Assembly: GCF_018853815.1 (NCBI RefSeq)
Contig: NZ_JAAOMP010000016.1
Coordinates: forward strand, 1 to 41,113
DNA from: Acidithiobacillus sulfurivorans
GTDB lineage: Bacteria; Pseudomonadota; Gammaproteobacteria; Acidithiobacillales; Acidithiobacillaceae
Direction: 5' to 3'
DNA length: 41,113 nucleotides
This document shows, piece by piece, positions 28,034 to 36,177 of the stretch. Under the pieces are notes generated by a model. That model did no database searches. It was not told the DNA's origin and was given only the letters and a program-made list of their open reading frames with translations. The position numbers and the translations under genes were made by a program. Within the stretch, counting starts at the first letter, position 1; each line of letters begins with the position of its first letter.

Positions 28034-28894
28034 TTAATTTGCCGTGACCGGATTGATGAGCGACCCGATGCCTTCAATACGGATTTCGCAGTGTTCGCCG
28101 GCCCGTAAAAAGCGCGGCGGATTGCGGGTGAATCCTACACCAGCCGGTGTTCCGGTAATGATCAGGTCTCCACAACGCAAGGGTGTGACTGCCGCCAGGG
28201 CACGAATCAGTGACGCAACGTTGAAAATCAGATCGGCCGTATTGCCAGTCTGCATGACCGTACCATCAATTAACGTATGCAAGGCCAGGCCTTTAGCTCC
28301 CATAGGGAGTTCATCGGCACTGACCATCACGGGTCCGCATCCGCCCGTTGCCGGGAAGTTTTTGCCCAGGGTCCACTGACTGGCACGAAACTGGAAATCC
28401 CTGACGCTGGCATCGTTGAAAATGGTGTAGCCCGACACGCAATCCAGTGCTTGTGCATCATTCATAGGCCCGAAGCAGGTCTTGCCGATAACCACAGCGA
28501 GTTCTCCTTCGTAATCCAGTTCCTGGGAGTTGGAAGGGATACGCAGGGCCTGGCCGTGTCCCACCAGAGTATCTTCGTAACGAATAAAAAAGTTGGGATA
28601 TTCCGCTGGCGGAGCGGAAACTTCCGTGGCATGACTTTGGTAATTCAGCCCTGCGCAGAGAATTTTGCAGTTTTCGGGTAAGGGGGGCAGAAAATTCAGT
28701 TGCGTGGGATCGAGCAGGTCTTCGGCATGAGCACGATTAAGTCGTTGTTCCAGATCATTGCGCAGGCTGGCACTCGCGCCGAGCAAATCCATCAGGGTCA
28801 AACGCGGAGCGATATTCCGCAGGGACAGTAAGTCCCGACCGCGCCAGAGTGCCAATTCAACGGTGCTGTTGCTACTGATTTTACTGAGTTTCAA
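28034..28894 (-). CDS. Fumarylacetoacetate hydrolase (FAH)-family enzyme
   Basis: 286 residues; AAGGAG lies six bases before the ATG. The FAH fold is recognised from CAGLNYQSHATE (80-91), DYEGELAVVIG (127-137) with metal ligands E129 and E131, and NDASVRDFQ (160-168) with D161. K178 (TLGKNF) and the end motif GDLIITGTPAGVG also match. Family members hydrolyse or decarboxylate 2-oxo-acid enols, for example fumarylpyruvate, acylpyruvate or oxaloacetate, and no neighbouring pathway gene fixes the substrate. The first 70 residues are the short domain of two-domain members. It is divergent from the MscS-like gene. Confidence 0.9.
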   Translation of the reverse strand: MKLSKISSNSTVELALWRGRDLLSLRNIAPRLTLMDLLGASASLRNDLEQRLNRAHAEDLLDPTQLNFLPPLPENCKILCAGLNYQSHATEVSAPPAEYPNFFIRYEDTLVGHGQALRIPSNSQELDYEGELAVVIGKTCFGPMNDAQALDCVSGYTIFNDASVRDFQFRASQWTLGKNFPATGGCGPVMVSADELPMGAKGLALHTLIDGTVMQTGNTADLIFNVASLIRALAAVTPLRCGDLIITGTPAGVGFTRNPPRFLRAGEHCEIRIEGIGSLINPVTAN

Positions 28895-28929
28895 TGCTTA
28901 CTCCTTGCCTTGTTGGTTGCCATATACTA

Positions 28930-28947
28930 GCACCTCGGCTAAGGTGC
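28930..28947. other. 6-bp inverted repeat in a divergent promoter region
   Basis: GCACCT, a six-base gap, then AGGTGC form a perfect hairpin or dyad between the FAH-family gene and the MscS-like gene. It may be an operator. No regulator consensus was recognised and chance is possible. Confidence 0.25.
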
Positions 28948-28976
28948 GCCTATAAAACACCCGGCAAGGACAGGAC

Positions 28977-29534
28977 ATGGTGATGACAGTATACGGGATT
29001 GATGTAGATCCCGAATGGCTATTGCATAGAGCTATATATACGGTACTGATTGTACTGGGCAGTTATGTCATTTTGCGTTGGTACGGAAAAGGCATTAATC
29101 ATCTGCTTTCTTTTCTGGGATCGCGGCGCACCATTTCGCATGGTTATGGCATCGTTTTTAAACGCATAACCACCTGGTTTTTATGGCTTCTGGTTTGGGT
29201 AGTGGTGCTGCGCGTCTGGGCGGTGGATGTGACCGCCATCTGGACGACTTTTGTCAGTCTGCTGGCGGTAATCGGTGTGGGCATGCTGGCTTTGTGGGCT
29301 ATGGTCAGTAATATAACCGCGCGTTTTTTTATCTGGTTCTGGCAGCCCTTACGGCTGGGGCAGCGTATTGAGATTTTCCCCGAAGCACTCATCGGAGAAG
29401 TGGTTGAAGAAAACCTGATGTTTACCGAGCTCAAACAGGACGATGGCGCGGTGGTCGTCATCCCCAATAATTTTTTCTTTCAGCGCGTGATCCGCCGTTT
29501 ACCAGATGTGGGTAAAAAAGTAGAAAACGAGTAA
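28977..29534 (+). CDS. Short MscS-type mechanosensitive channel protein
   Basis: 185 residues; AAGGA lies six bases before the ATG. Hydrophobic helices lie at about 18-36, 67-84 and 85-120. The third carries the Ala/Gly-rich pore-like stretch VSLLAVIGVGMLALWAMVSN, followed by the beta domain (PLRLGQRIEIFPEALIGEVVEENLMFTELK and the VIPNN motif). MscS homologues are usually 270 or more residues; here the protein stops soon after the beta domain, so the alpha/beta cytoplasmic vestibule is lacking. Short forms of this kind exist, so it need not be broken. It probably releases solute under osmotic downshock, relevant to a cell that makes sucrose. Confidence 0.85.
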   Translation: MVMTVYGIDVDPEWLLHRAIYTVLIVLGSYVILRWYGKGINHLLSFLGSRRTISHGYGIVFKRITTWFLWLLVWVVVLRVWAVDVTAIWTTFVSLLAVIGVGMLALWAMVSNITARFFIWFWQPLRLGQRIEIFPEALIGEVVEENLMFTELKQDDGAVVVIPNNFFFQRVIRRLPDVGKKVENE

Positions 29535-29606
29535 TTTTCTATAGCCTTCCAAAGGTCCATCTACCCGGACACAGAACCGGACTTTAAAGCGGCCTGACAG
29601 GTGGGT

Positions 29607-29635
29607 TTCTCAGAGCCGATACATTGTTATATAAT
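29607..29635 (+). promoter_or_regulatory. Candidate promoter abutting the Fic remnant
   Basis: TTCTCA (29607-29612, four of six matches) is 17 bp from a perfect TATAAT (29630-29635). The -10 box ends five bases before the ATG at 29641, so any transcript would be leaderless. Confidence 0.35.
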
Positions 29636-29640
29636 GAGAA

Positions 29641-29904
29641 ATGGCTAATAAGAAAGCGGACACAAAAGCGGCCAAGGACCGGGGCGAGCTGCCGCGCGGC
29701 GATGCTGCCAGCATCGTCGGAACCGGCGAGCGTCAGGCCCGCCGCGTCGTTTCCGCCCTTATCGACCATGGCGTGGTCACAGCCGGAAGCACGCGCGCGC
29801 CGCTGCGCCTCAACTTCCCCGCAACGCTCGCTTCACGCTGGATGCCCGGACTGTTTCCAGAGATGACGATCCCGCACAAGCGGACATTGCCGCCGCAGTC
29901 TTGA
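29641..29904 (+). pseudogene. C-terminal remnant of a Fic-family protein
   Basis: An 87-codon reading. Residues 12 to about 73 (KDRGELPRGDAAS through ASRWMPGLFPE) match the winged-helix tail common at the end of bacterial Fic proteins, where RGELPRGEAA, a helix-turn-helix with ARRVVSAL and a final LFP are typical. The catalytic HPFxDGNGR domain of Fic (AMP transfer to protein hydroxyls) is missing entirely. The sequence is GC-rich with many GCG/CGC codons, unlike its neighbours, while the first dozen codons and upstream DNA are AT-rich, suggesting a junction of foreign DNA. The last 14 residues do not fit the family. It could still be expressed as a small DNA-binding protein; a relic is more likely. 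Confidence 0.6.
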
Positions 29905-29921
29905 CCAACGCCGAGTTGGTC
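29903..29921. other. 7-bp stem-loop after the Fic remnant
   Basis: GACCAAC, five bases, then GTTGGTC form a perfect stem at the stop codon of the remnant. No T-run follows, so it is not a standard terminator. A 10-bp palindrome, CCAGATCTGG, lies at 29937-29946. Confidence 0.3.
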
Positions 29922-29973
29922 GCGGCTTGTGATGGACCAGATCTGGAGTGACGGAGATTTCGGCGGTTTGTTT

Positions 29974-31401
29974 TTATATGGCCGACCCCGCAGTGGTGTT
30001 GGCTGATGCCTCTGTTGCGAGCGGCACATTTTCTGCCTGCAGATTATGCCCGCTTAACCAACCAAGGATAATCCCCACAATGGCCATGGCAGATAGTGCG
30101 GGATAACCGATGAACTGCACCAGCGGTCCTCCCAGAAAAGTACCCAGCACTGTGGCTACAGCGCCACTGGCATTAAATAAGCCCATGGCGGCACCCTGGC
30201 TGAACGGCGTCAGGCGGGCTGTGAGGGTGGTGCCCGAGATACTTTGTAAAGGCCATACGGCAATAATCAGGGCAAAACCCAACAGGGCCACGAAGGTTTT
30301 GGGAACGGGCGTAAAAAAGACGGCCAACAGCAAGGCAAAGCCGAGCAGTCGTCCGATGAGCGACCAGCGATATACCCGTCCGGCACCGAATTTTCCAGAA
30401 AGCTGTCCACCCACAGAATAGAGGACCAGGGCAACGGCGGCAGTCACTGCATACACACTGGAAGTCAAGGCGGGGGCCACGCTGTAAGCTTTTTGCATGG
30501 CTACGGGGAAATAGGCAAAAAATGCGGCAACGCCGAAAGCTACGGCAGACCAGGAAAACAAAAAACGCCCAAAACGGGTGGACAAGATTTCCTTAAAGCG
30601 TTTGCCGCCACGCAGAGATAAATGGTGGGAAAAGCGCATGACCCCACCTCCCAACAGTTCGGGGCGCCCAAAATTGGCCAGCAGTCGCCAATCTATTTCC
30701 CTGCGCATCTGATTGCCGATTTCTGCAGACCAGTCAAAACGTTTTGCAGCGGCGGGCAGGCCTTTGGCGCCCAGCCATATGGCTGGAATTAAGGCCAGTG
30801 CCGAGCAGATTAATCCCATCTTGAAATTAGCTACAAAAGCACCGGCAACCAGTAGGCCGACCACCTGTCCGGCGCCATTAAAAGTCTGCAACCAACCAAG
30901 ACGAGGCTCCCAGTGGTCTTTGGGATCAAATTCGACAATGAATAAGCTGGCCACGGTTGCCACGGCCGAGGTGCCAGCCCCTGCCAGTAGTGCCAGAAGA
31001 CTCCAGGGCAAAAGTCCCGGAAGAAAAGGCAGGAGCGCAAGGGCCATGATCAGCATCAAAAACCCGGCAAAAAAAACCGGTCGGTGCCATTGTTTGCTGT
31101 CTGCCAGAAAGCCCCAGAGCGGTGAGCTCAGGAGTCCTAAATTAAATCCCCCCATTACATAGGCGACCCAACTGAGATGATGGGTTAAGCCAACAATCAT
31201 CAATGGTAAAAGGATGGGGAGGAGCCCGGAAGAAATGGCGCCCAGAAGGGCGTAGGACAGAAACCAGACCGATATCCAGCGCCTTGGTTCATTCAGAATT
31301 TTCAGAACGGTGGCGAAGCGGGCATGGGCCAGACGTCTGCGCTCCATGGAAAATATCGGGTTTCCGGGTTGATGCTGTTCTGCTGTTATTTTTACAAGCA
31401 T
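29974..31401 (-). CDS. MFS transporter of unknown substrate
   Basis: 475 residues from ATG 31401 with GGGG eight bases upstream; a GTG at 31416 is in frame. About 12 membrane helices are seen. The loop 2-3 motif is GFLADSKQW, and the second-half equivalent lies near GKFGAGRVYRW. A long cytoplasmic loop (about residues 220-270, containing several Arg and His) splits the halves. The helix 4-5 stretch with GAGTSAVATVASLF resembles drug- or sugar-efflux families, but no substrate motif is recognised. The gene is divergent from the sucrose cassette and could export or import a related sugar, which is only a neighbourhood guess. Confidence 0.8.
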   Translation of the reverse strand: MLVKITAEQHQPGNPIFSMERRRLAHARFATVLKILNEPRRWISVWFLSYALLGAISSGLLPILLPLMIVGLTHHLSWVAYVMGGFNLGLLSSPLWGFLADSKQWHRPVFFAGFLMLIMALALLPFLPGLLPWSLLALLAGAGTSAVATVASLFIVEFDPKDHWEPRLGWLQTFNGAGQVVGLLVAGAFVANFKMGLICSALALIPAIWLGAKGLPAAAKRFDWSAEIGNQMRREIDWRLLANFGRPELLGGGVMRFSHHLSLRGGKRFKEILSTRFGRFLFSWSAVAFGVAAFFAYFPVAMQKAYSVAPALTSSVYAVTAAVALVLYSVGGQLSGKFGAGRVYRWSLIGRLLGFALLLAVFFTPVPKTFVALLGFALIIAVWPLQSISGTTLTARLTPFSQGAAMGLFNASGAVATVLGTFLGGPLVQFIGYPALSAMAIVGIILGWLSGHNLQAENVPLATEASANTTAGSAI

Positions 31402-31429
31402 GGCAAGACCCCTCACGTTGAGTGATAAA

Positions 31430-31459
31430 TTGCATTGGCGTAAAAATCATGGGTATATA
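31430..31459 (+). promoter_or_regulatory. Candidate promoter of the sucrose cassette
   Basis: TTGCAT (31430-31435) and TATATA (31454-31459) are 18 bp apart, about 90 bp upstream of the fructokinase start. No other plausible promoter was noticed ahead of the four genes. Confidence 0.4.
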
Positions 31460-31551
31460 AAATATTGATGGCTATCCTGGTAAATAGTTCAATGTGGATT
31501 GATCAATGGGTTTGCTTGTCAGTGACCTATGCTTTCGTTATGGTGAGAAGC

Positions 31552-32457
31552 ATGCATGATTTTAAGGGTCTTGGAGCGATTTTCGGCGAATGCCTGGTCG
31601 ATGACTTTGGTGACAGCCAGCGCCTTGGGGGCGCGCCCTTTAATGTGGCGCGTCATTTGCACGGCTTGGGAGTGCCCGCAATTTTTATCAGTCAGGTGGG
31701 CGATGACATCAATGGCAGGAATATCTTGGAACATATGCGGCAATGGCAGATGCCCTTGTCAGGAGTGGCGGTCAGTAAGACTCTGCCGACCGGGCGTGTG
31801 GAGGTGCTATCTGACCCGGTAGAAGGGCATCGCTTCGAAATTTTGCCCCATCAGGCTTATGACTACATTCCATTCCCCGAAAAATTACCTGAACCTGTTT
31901 CCTGGCTTTATCACGGTTCTCTTGCCTTGCGGGAAAATGCTACTTCCCGGCAAACCTTGCAAAAATTAGCTTCCATCAGTAACAAGCGATTTCTGGATAT
32001 CAATTTACGGGCACCCTGGTGGACACCTGACACGCTTGCCCCGTTACTGACCGATTCATCTATACTGAAATGTAACGTTGATGAATTAGAGACATTGCTG
32101 GCCGTTTATTCGCTACGCTGCGGTCCTGCACTATGCGACAAGATGCGGGTTTTCGCAGACCATTTTTCATTGGAATCTGTGTTGCTGACTTGCGGACCGG
32201 AAGGCTCTGCCTACTGGGATCATCAAGACTTTTATGAAGCGGCTGCTGAACCCGTAAATAATCTGGTGAATACGGTAGGAGCGGGTGATGCATTTTCTGC
32301 CGCCTGGTTATGGAGCCTGCTGCGGGGTGAATGCCCGGAATTACGCCTGCGTCGGGGTGGGGAATTGGCGGCTGCAGTTTGCGCTTTGAAAGGTGCAACG
32401 CCCGAAACCCTGGATTTTTATGAACCGTTCATGAGTCGCTGGACCCAAGGCGAATAA
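31552..32457 (+). CDS. PfkB-family fructokinase
   Basis: 301 residues from ATG 31552, with GGTGAG just upstream; the ATG at 31540 or TTG at 31465 would add residues with no family resemblance. GAIFGECLVDDFG is the N-terminal strand, RLGGAPFNVARHLHGLG (24-40) is the substrate site and VGAGDAFSAAW holds the catalytic base D246. The fold is that of ribokinase-like sugar kinases; fructose is inferred from the neighbouring invertase and sucrose-phosphate synthase. It phosphorylates fructose to fructose-6-phosphate with ATP in the cytoplasm, returning invertase product to SPS or central metabolism. It is the first gene of a four-gene rightward cassette. Confidence 0.88.
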   Translation: MHDFKGLGAIFGECLVDDFGDSQRLGGAPFNVARHLHGLGVPAIFISQVGDDINGRNILEHMRQWQMPLSGVAVSKTLPTGRVEVLSDPVEGHRFEILPHQAYDYIPFPEKLPEPVSWLYHGSLALRENATSRQTLQKLASISNKRFLDINLRAPWWTPDTLAPLLTDSSILKCNVDELETLLAVYSLRCGPALCDKMRVFADHFSLESVLLTCGPEGSAYWDHQDFYEAAAEPVNNLVNTVGAGDAFSAAWLWSLLRGECPELRLRRGGELAAAVCALKGATPETLDFYEPFMSRWTQGE

Positions 32458-32514
32458 TCTGCCTGAACCAATGTGAAGGCGCTAGCCCAGCATCAGCTGT
32501 GAGGAGAAAAGCCT

Positions 32515-33948
32515 TTGGCCGAGAACGAACCTTGTTTCACCAAACCCCGATACCATGGCGTCAGTCCGGCCCTGGATGACGCCTATCGACTGATTGAGGC
32601 TGCTGGCATCTTCTATAGGGGGCAACTGGTGGGTACGGCAGCCAGCGTCGACCCCAAGGCTCCTGCAGAAAATTATGCGGATTGCTTTGTACGGGATTTT
32701 TTCCCTGTCGGATTGATTCTGCTGCTGGAAAACCGGGCTGACGTCGTCCGCTCCTTCCTGCATCTGATTATGCAGCTCAGAGGACAGCAGGAAGAACTTG
32801 AAGGTCAGCAGATTGCTCCCGGGGTTATGCCTGCCTCGTTTCGCGTGCAGCGTAATGACCGTGGAGAAGAGGAGGTGCTGGCAGACTTTGGGGATCGGGC
32901 CATTGGCCGCGTAGCCCCGGTGGACTCGATGATGTGGTGGTCGATGCTTCTGTATGCTTATGTGCAATATACAGGGGACCTGGATTTTGCCCACAGCCCC
33001 GAAATTCAGCGCATGTTGCGGATGATCCTGAGCCTGTGTTTGCAGAGCCGCTTTGAGGTCTTTCCGACCCTGCTGGTTCCAGATGCCTCCTTTATGATTG
33101 ATCGACGTATGGGCGTCAATGGTCATCCCATCGAAATCCAGGCGCTGTTCAATGCTACCCTGCGCTGTGCTTCCCTCTTACTTCCAGAGCAGGGAAGCCA
33201 ATGGTTGGTGGATTTGGCACAGCGCCGCAGAAACGTATTGCGTTCTTATGTACAACAGTATTACTGGCTGGATATGGACGCTCTTAACCGGATTTATCGC
33301 TTTGAAACAGAAATGCTCGGCGTCAATATTGAAAATCTTTTCAATATCCACCCGGAATCCATTCCTCTGTGGATTCAGGACTGGCTTCCCGACGGAGCCG
33401 GCTTTTTCGTAGGAAATCTGGGACCAGGACGCATGGATTTTCGCTTTTTTGCCCAGGGAAACCTGTTGATGCTGGCTACGGGCATGGCGACGACTGCTCA
33501 GGCTCAGGCGTTGACCAGCTTGATTGAGCAGCGCTGGAATGATTTGCTGGGACGGGTCCCCATGAAACTCGTTTATCCCGCCGTTGAGGGGGATGAATGG
33601 CGGCTGATCACTGGGTCTGACCCTAAAAATATTCCCTGGTCCTACCATAATGGTGGTAATTGGCCGGTCATGATCTGGCCCTTGGTGGCAGCAACCATTA
33701 AGGCGGGACGCATGGATCTGGCGGAACGGGCCTGGCAAATGGTTGAGCCACGCCTGTTTGCCGACCGTTGGCCGGAATATTACGACGGACGCCTGGGACG
33801 TCTGGTAGGCCGTCGGGCCAATATCGGGCAGGTGTGGAGTGCTGCAGGACTACTGCTCGCACGCTATTTCCTGGATGAGCCGAGTCTTCTGGAGCGGCTG
33901 GGGTTCGATGAAAAACTGGACGAAGCCACGGAAAGTGCAGAGGAATAA
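32515..33948 (+). CDS. GH100 neutral/alkaline invertase
   Basis: 477 residues from TTG 32515, chosen because GAGGAG (32501-32506) is eight bases upstream. It follows the GH100 pattern of cyanobacterial InvA and plant cytosolic invertases: ENYADCFVRDFFPVG (52-66), then APVDSMMWW (134-142) with D137 as the expected catalytic acid, and WPEYYDGR with E421 as the expected second carboxylate. SYHNGGNWPVMIWPL near residue 378 completes the alpha/alpha barrel. It has no signal peptide, so it acts in the cytoplasm, hydrolysing sucrose to glucose and fructose. Its position between fructokinase and SPS indicates sucrose turnover. GH100 is common in cyanobacteria and plants and less so in proteobacteria. 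Confidence 0.9.
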   Translation: MAENEPCFTKPRYHGVSPALDDAYRLIEAAGIFYRGQLVGTAASVDPKAPAENYADCFVRDFFPVGLILLLENRADVVRSFLHLIMQLRGQQEELEGQQIAPGVMPASFRVQRNDRGEEEVLADFGDRAIGRVAPVDSMMWWSMLLYAYVQYTGDLDFAHSPEIQRMLRMILSLCLQSRFEVFPTLLVPDASFMIDRRMGVNGHPIEIQALFNATLRCASLLLPEQGSQWLVDLAQRRRNVLRSYVQQYYWLDMDALNRIYRFETEMLGVNIENLFNIHPESIPLWIQDWLPDGAGFFVGNLGPGRMDFRFFAQGNLLMLATGMATTAQAQALTSLIEQRWNDLLGRVPMKLVYPAVEGDEWRLITGSDPKNIPWSYHNGGNWPVMIWPLVAATIKAGRMDLAERAWQMVEPRLFADRWPEYYDGRLGRLVGRRANIGQVWSAAGLLLARYFLDEPSLLERLGFDEKLDEATESAEE

Positions 33949-33985
33949 ATAATATGTCTCGGAAGCATACAATTAGGGGTAGATA

Positions 33986-36133
33986 ATGGACAATCGCCCG
34001 GAAAGCAAGCCGGAATCAGCCCAGCTCCATCTGGTCCTTATCAGCCTTCACGGACTGATTCGCGACCAGAATCTAGAATTGGGCCGCGATGCGGACACGG
34101 GCGGTCAGATTCTTTATGTGGTCGAACTGCTGCGCGCGCTGGCCGCGCATCCTCGGGTCGGGAGGGTCGATCTGCTTACCCGGAGGATTCAGGATACGCA
34201 TGTGGCTGATGATTACGCCCGGCAAGACGAGAGTCTGCCTGACTTGCCGAAGGCGCATATTATTCGTTTTCCGGCTGGACCTGACGAATACCTGCCCAAG
34301 GAAGCCCTCTGGCCCTATCTGGATGGCTTTAGTGATCACGCCATGGAGTACCTGCGCCAGCAGCAATCTCCGAGTCTTATCCATTCTCACTACGCCGACG
34401 CGGGCTATGTGGGTATGCGCCTGGCCTTACAGCTCGGTGTGCCGCTGGTTCATACCGGACATTCCCTCGGGCGCAGCAAGCGCCAAAGCCTTTTGGCCTC
34501 CGGAGAGTCAGAGCGAACCCTGGAGAAAAAATATCGCCTGTCCCAACGTATCCGCACTGAGGAGGAGATTCTGGCTACTGCCTCCCTGATCATCACCAGT
34601 ACCCAGGACGAGATCCTTAGACAATACGGGATGTACAATTGGGCTAATGCTGAGCGGATGCGGGTGATTCCGCCAGGGGTTAATCTTTCCCGCTTTGAAC
34701 CCGGCCCTCAACCCCCGCCGCCCATTAGCACAGAATTGCAGCGATTTTTACGCGAGCCACAAAAGCCACCTGTTCTTGCCCTGTCCCGTCCCGATGAACG
34801 AAAAAATATCGCCGGTTTGATTCATGCCTACGGCCAAAATCCGGGTTTGCAGGCGCGGGCCAATCTGGTGATTGTGGCCGGAACACGCGAAGACATTCGT
34901 GACATGGCCGCCGGTCCACGGCAGGTGTTGACGGAAATTCTGCTGTTGATTGATTGTTATGATCTTTACGGAAGAGTCGCCTATCCCCGCTACCACCGTC
35001 CTGATGACGTACCTGATCTTTATCGCTGGGCGGCAGGCCTGGGAGGTGTTTTCATCAATCCGGCTCTGACTGAGCCATTTGGTCTGACATTAATTGAGGC
35101 GGCGGCTTGCGGGTTACCGATCCTGGCGACCGAAGACGGGGGACCCAAAGATATTATTGCCAATTGTCAAAACGGCGTGCTGATTGATCCTCTGAATGCC
35201 GAAGAAATCGGCGAGAAGCTGCTCTCCATGCTAAGCGATAAGGCTACCTGGAAAAGTTATGCCAAGAACGGTATTGCCGGGGTGCGTCGGTATTATTCCT
35301 GGCAGACCCACGTTGACCAATACCTGACCGCCCTGGATGAATTGCCCCTCACCGTTCCTCAGCGACAAGATATTATCCCAACGGGCGAACGTATTACCGC
35401 CGATCGGCTATTATTTCTGGGTGCCCGTTTACTCGATCCAGCACCAATACCGGAACAACAGGCTGAACTGGTCGCTCTGCTGCATCGCCATCGGCGGAAA
35501 ATGGCCTTTGGTTTGGTCAGCTTTCGTCCCCTCCATGAGTTGTTGGCTCTGCTGAAGCAACGCCGTATGAACGTTCCTGATATTCTCATAACCCGTGGAG
35601 GGACTCAGATTCATTATGGTGCCAGTCTCTCCCGCGATCAGGGTTGGAGTCGCCACATTGGGGTAGATTGGCAAGGCGATCGGGTCTATGACCTGCTTGC
35701 CGAAACCCCTGGAGTACAGGTTGTAGGACGCAGCGGCCAGGGATTTTATGCTGTGCATGGCTTCATCCGTGACCGTGCTGAGTTTGAGGGATTGGTAGCG
35801 CTGAATGATCAGCTTCACAACTGCGATATTCCCGGCCGCTTGATAACCCTCAATCCGCAAGAGTTTCTGGTTGTACCCCAGCGCGCTTCCCTGGGGTTCG
35901 CTATTCGTTATGTGGCGGATCGCCATGACATCGCCCTCGATCACGTACTGGTCGTCGGCAGCGCCCGTGCGGATCTCGATTTGCTGGGAGGCAATATTCT
36001 CGCTGCCCAGGTGGGCGGAGAAAAAGATCTGCAACAACATGAGGCTATTTATCAATCTCAAGCAAGTGGGTTACCAGGAGCGATGGAGGCCATCACGCAT
36101 TATGATTTCCTGAGCAATAACGCACTGATCTGA
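33986..36133 (+). CDS. sps: Sucrose-phosphate synthase with degenerate C-terminal phosphatase-like domain
   Basis: 715 residues; AGGGG lies six bases before the ATG. The GT-B domain (1 to about 455) begins with LISLHGLIRDQNLELGRD and DTGGQILYVVELLRAL, the SPS signature, and has the GT4 EX7E pair at E363 and E371 in NPALTEPFGLTLIEAAACGLP. It joins NDP-glucose and fructose-6-phosphate to give sucrose-6-phosphate. From about 465 to 700 a HAD-type sucrose-phosphatase-like domain follows. Its motif I, where DxDxT is expected, reads LLFLGARLLD, and the motif IV region reads VVGSARADLDLLGG, so it should be catalytically dead. In plant SPS such a domain is thought to be regulatory or structural. A separate SPP gene follows. 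Confidence 0.93.
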   Translation: MDNRPESKPESAQLHLVLISLHGLIRDQNLELGRDADTGGQILYVVELLRALAAHPRVGRVDLLTRRIQDTHVADDYARQDESLPDLPKAHIIRFPAGPDEYLPKEALWPYLDGFSDHAMEYLRQQQSPSLIHSHYADAGYVGMRLALQLGVPLVHTGHSLGRSKRQSLLASGESERTLEKKYRLSQRIRTEEEILATASLIITSTQDEILRQYGMYNWANAERMRVIPPGVNLSRFEPGPQPPPPISTELQRFLREPQKPPVLALSRPDERKNIAGLIHAYGQNPGLQARANLVIVAGTREDIRDMAAGPRQVLTEILLLIDCYDLYGRVAYPRYHRPDDVPDLYRWAAGLGGVFINPALTEPFGLTLIEAAACGLPILATEDGGPKDIIANCQNGVLIDPLNAEEIGEKLLSMLSDKATWKSYAKNGIAGVRRYYSWQTHVDQYLTALDELPLTVPQRQDIIPTGERITADRLLFLGARLLDPAPIPEQQAELVALLHRHRRKMAFGLVSFRPLHELLALLKQRRMNVPDILITRGGTQIHYGASLSRDQGWSRHIGVDWQGDRVYDLLAETPGVQVVGRSGQGFYAVHGFIRDRAEFEGLVALNDQLHNCDIPGRLITLNPQEFLVVPQRASLGFAIRYVADRHDIALDHVLVVGSARADLDLLGGNILAAQVGGEKDLQQHEAIYQSQASGLPGAMEAITHYDFLSNNALI

Positions 36134-36177
36134 GCAAGGGAAATGGTGATCTGTCACAAACGAAGCAGGAGACAAGC

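Noticed and set aside
29862-29951. Alternative frame continuing past the Fic remnant
   Set aside because: It reads a plausible Ala/Asp-rich peptide to a TGA but has no start, no family match and overlaps the better-supported Fic frame.
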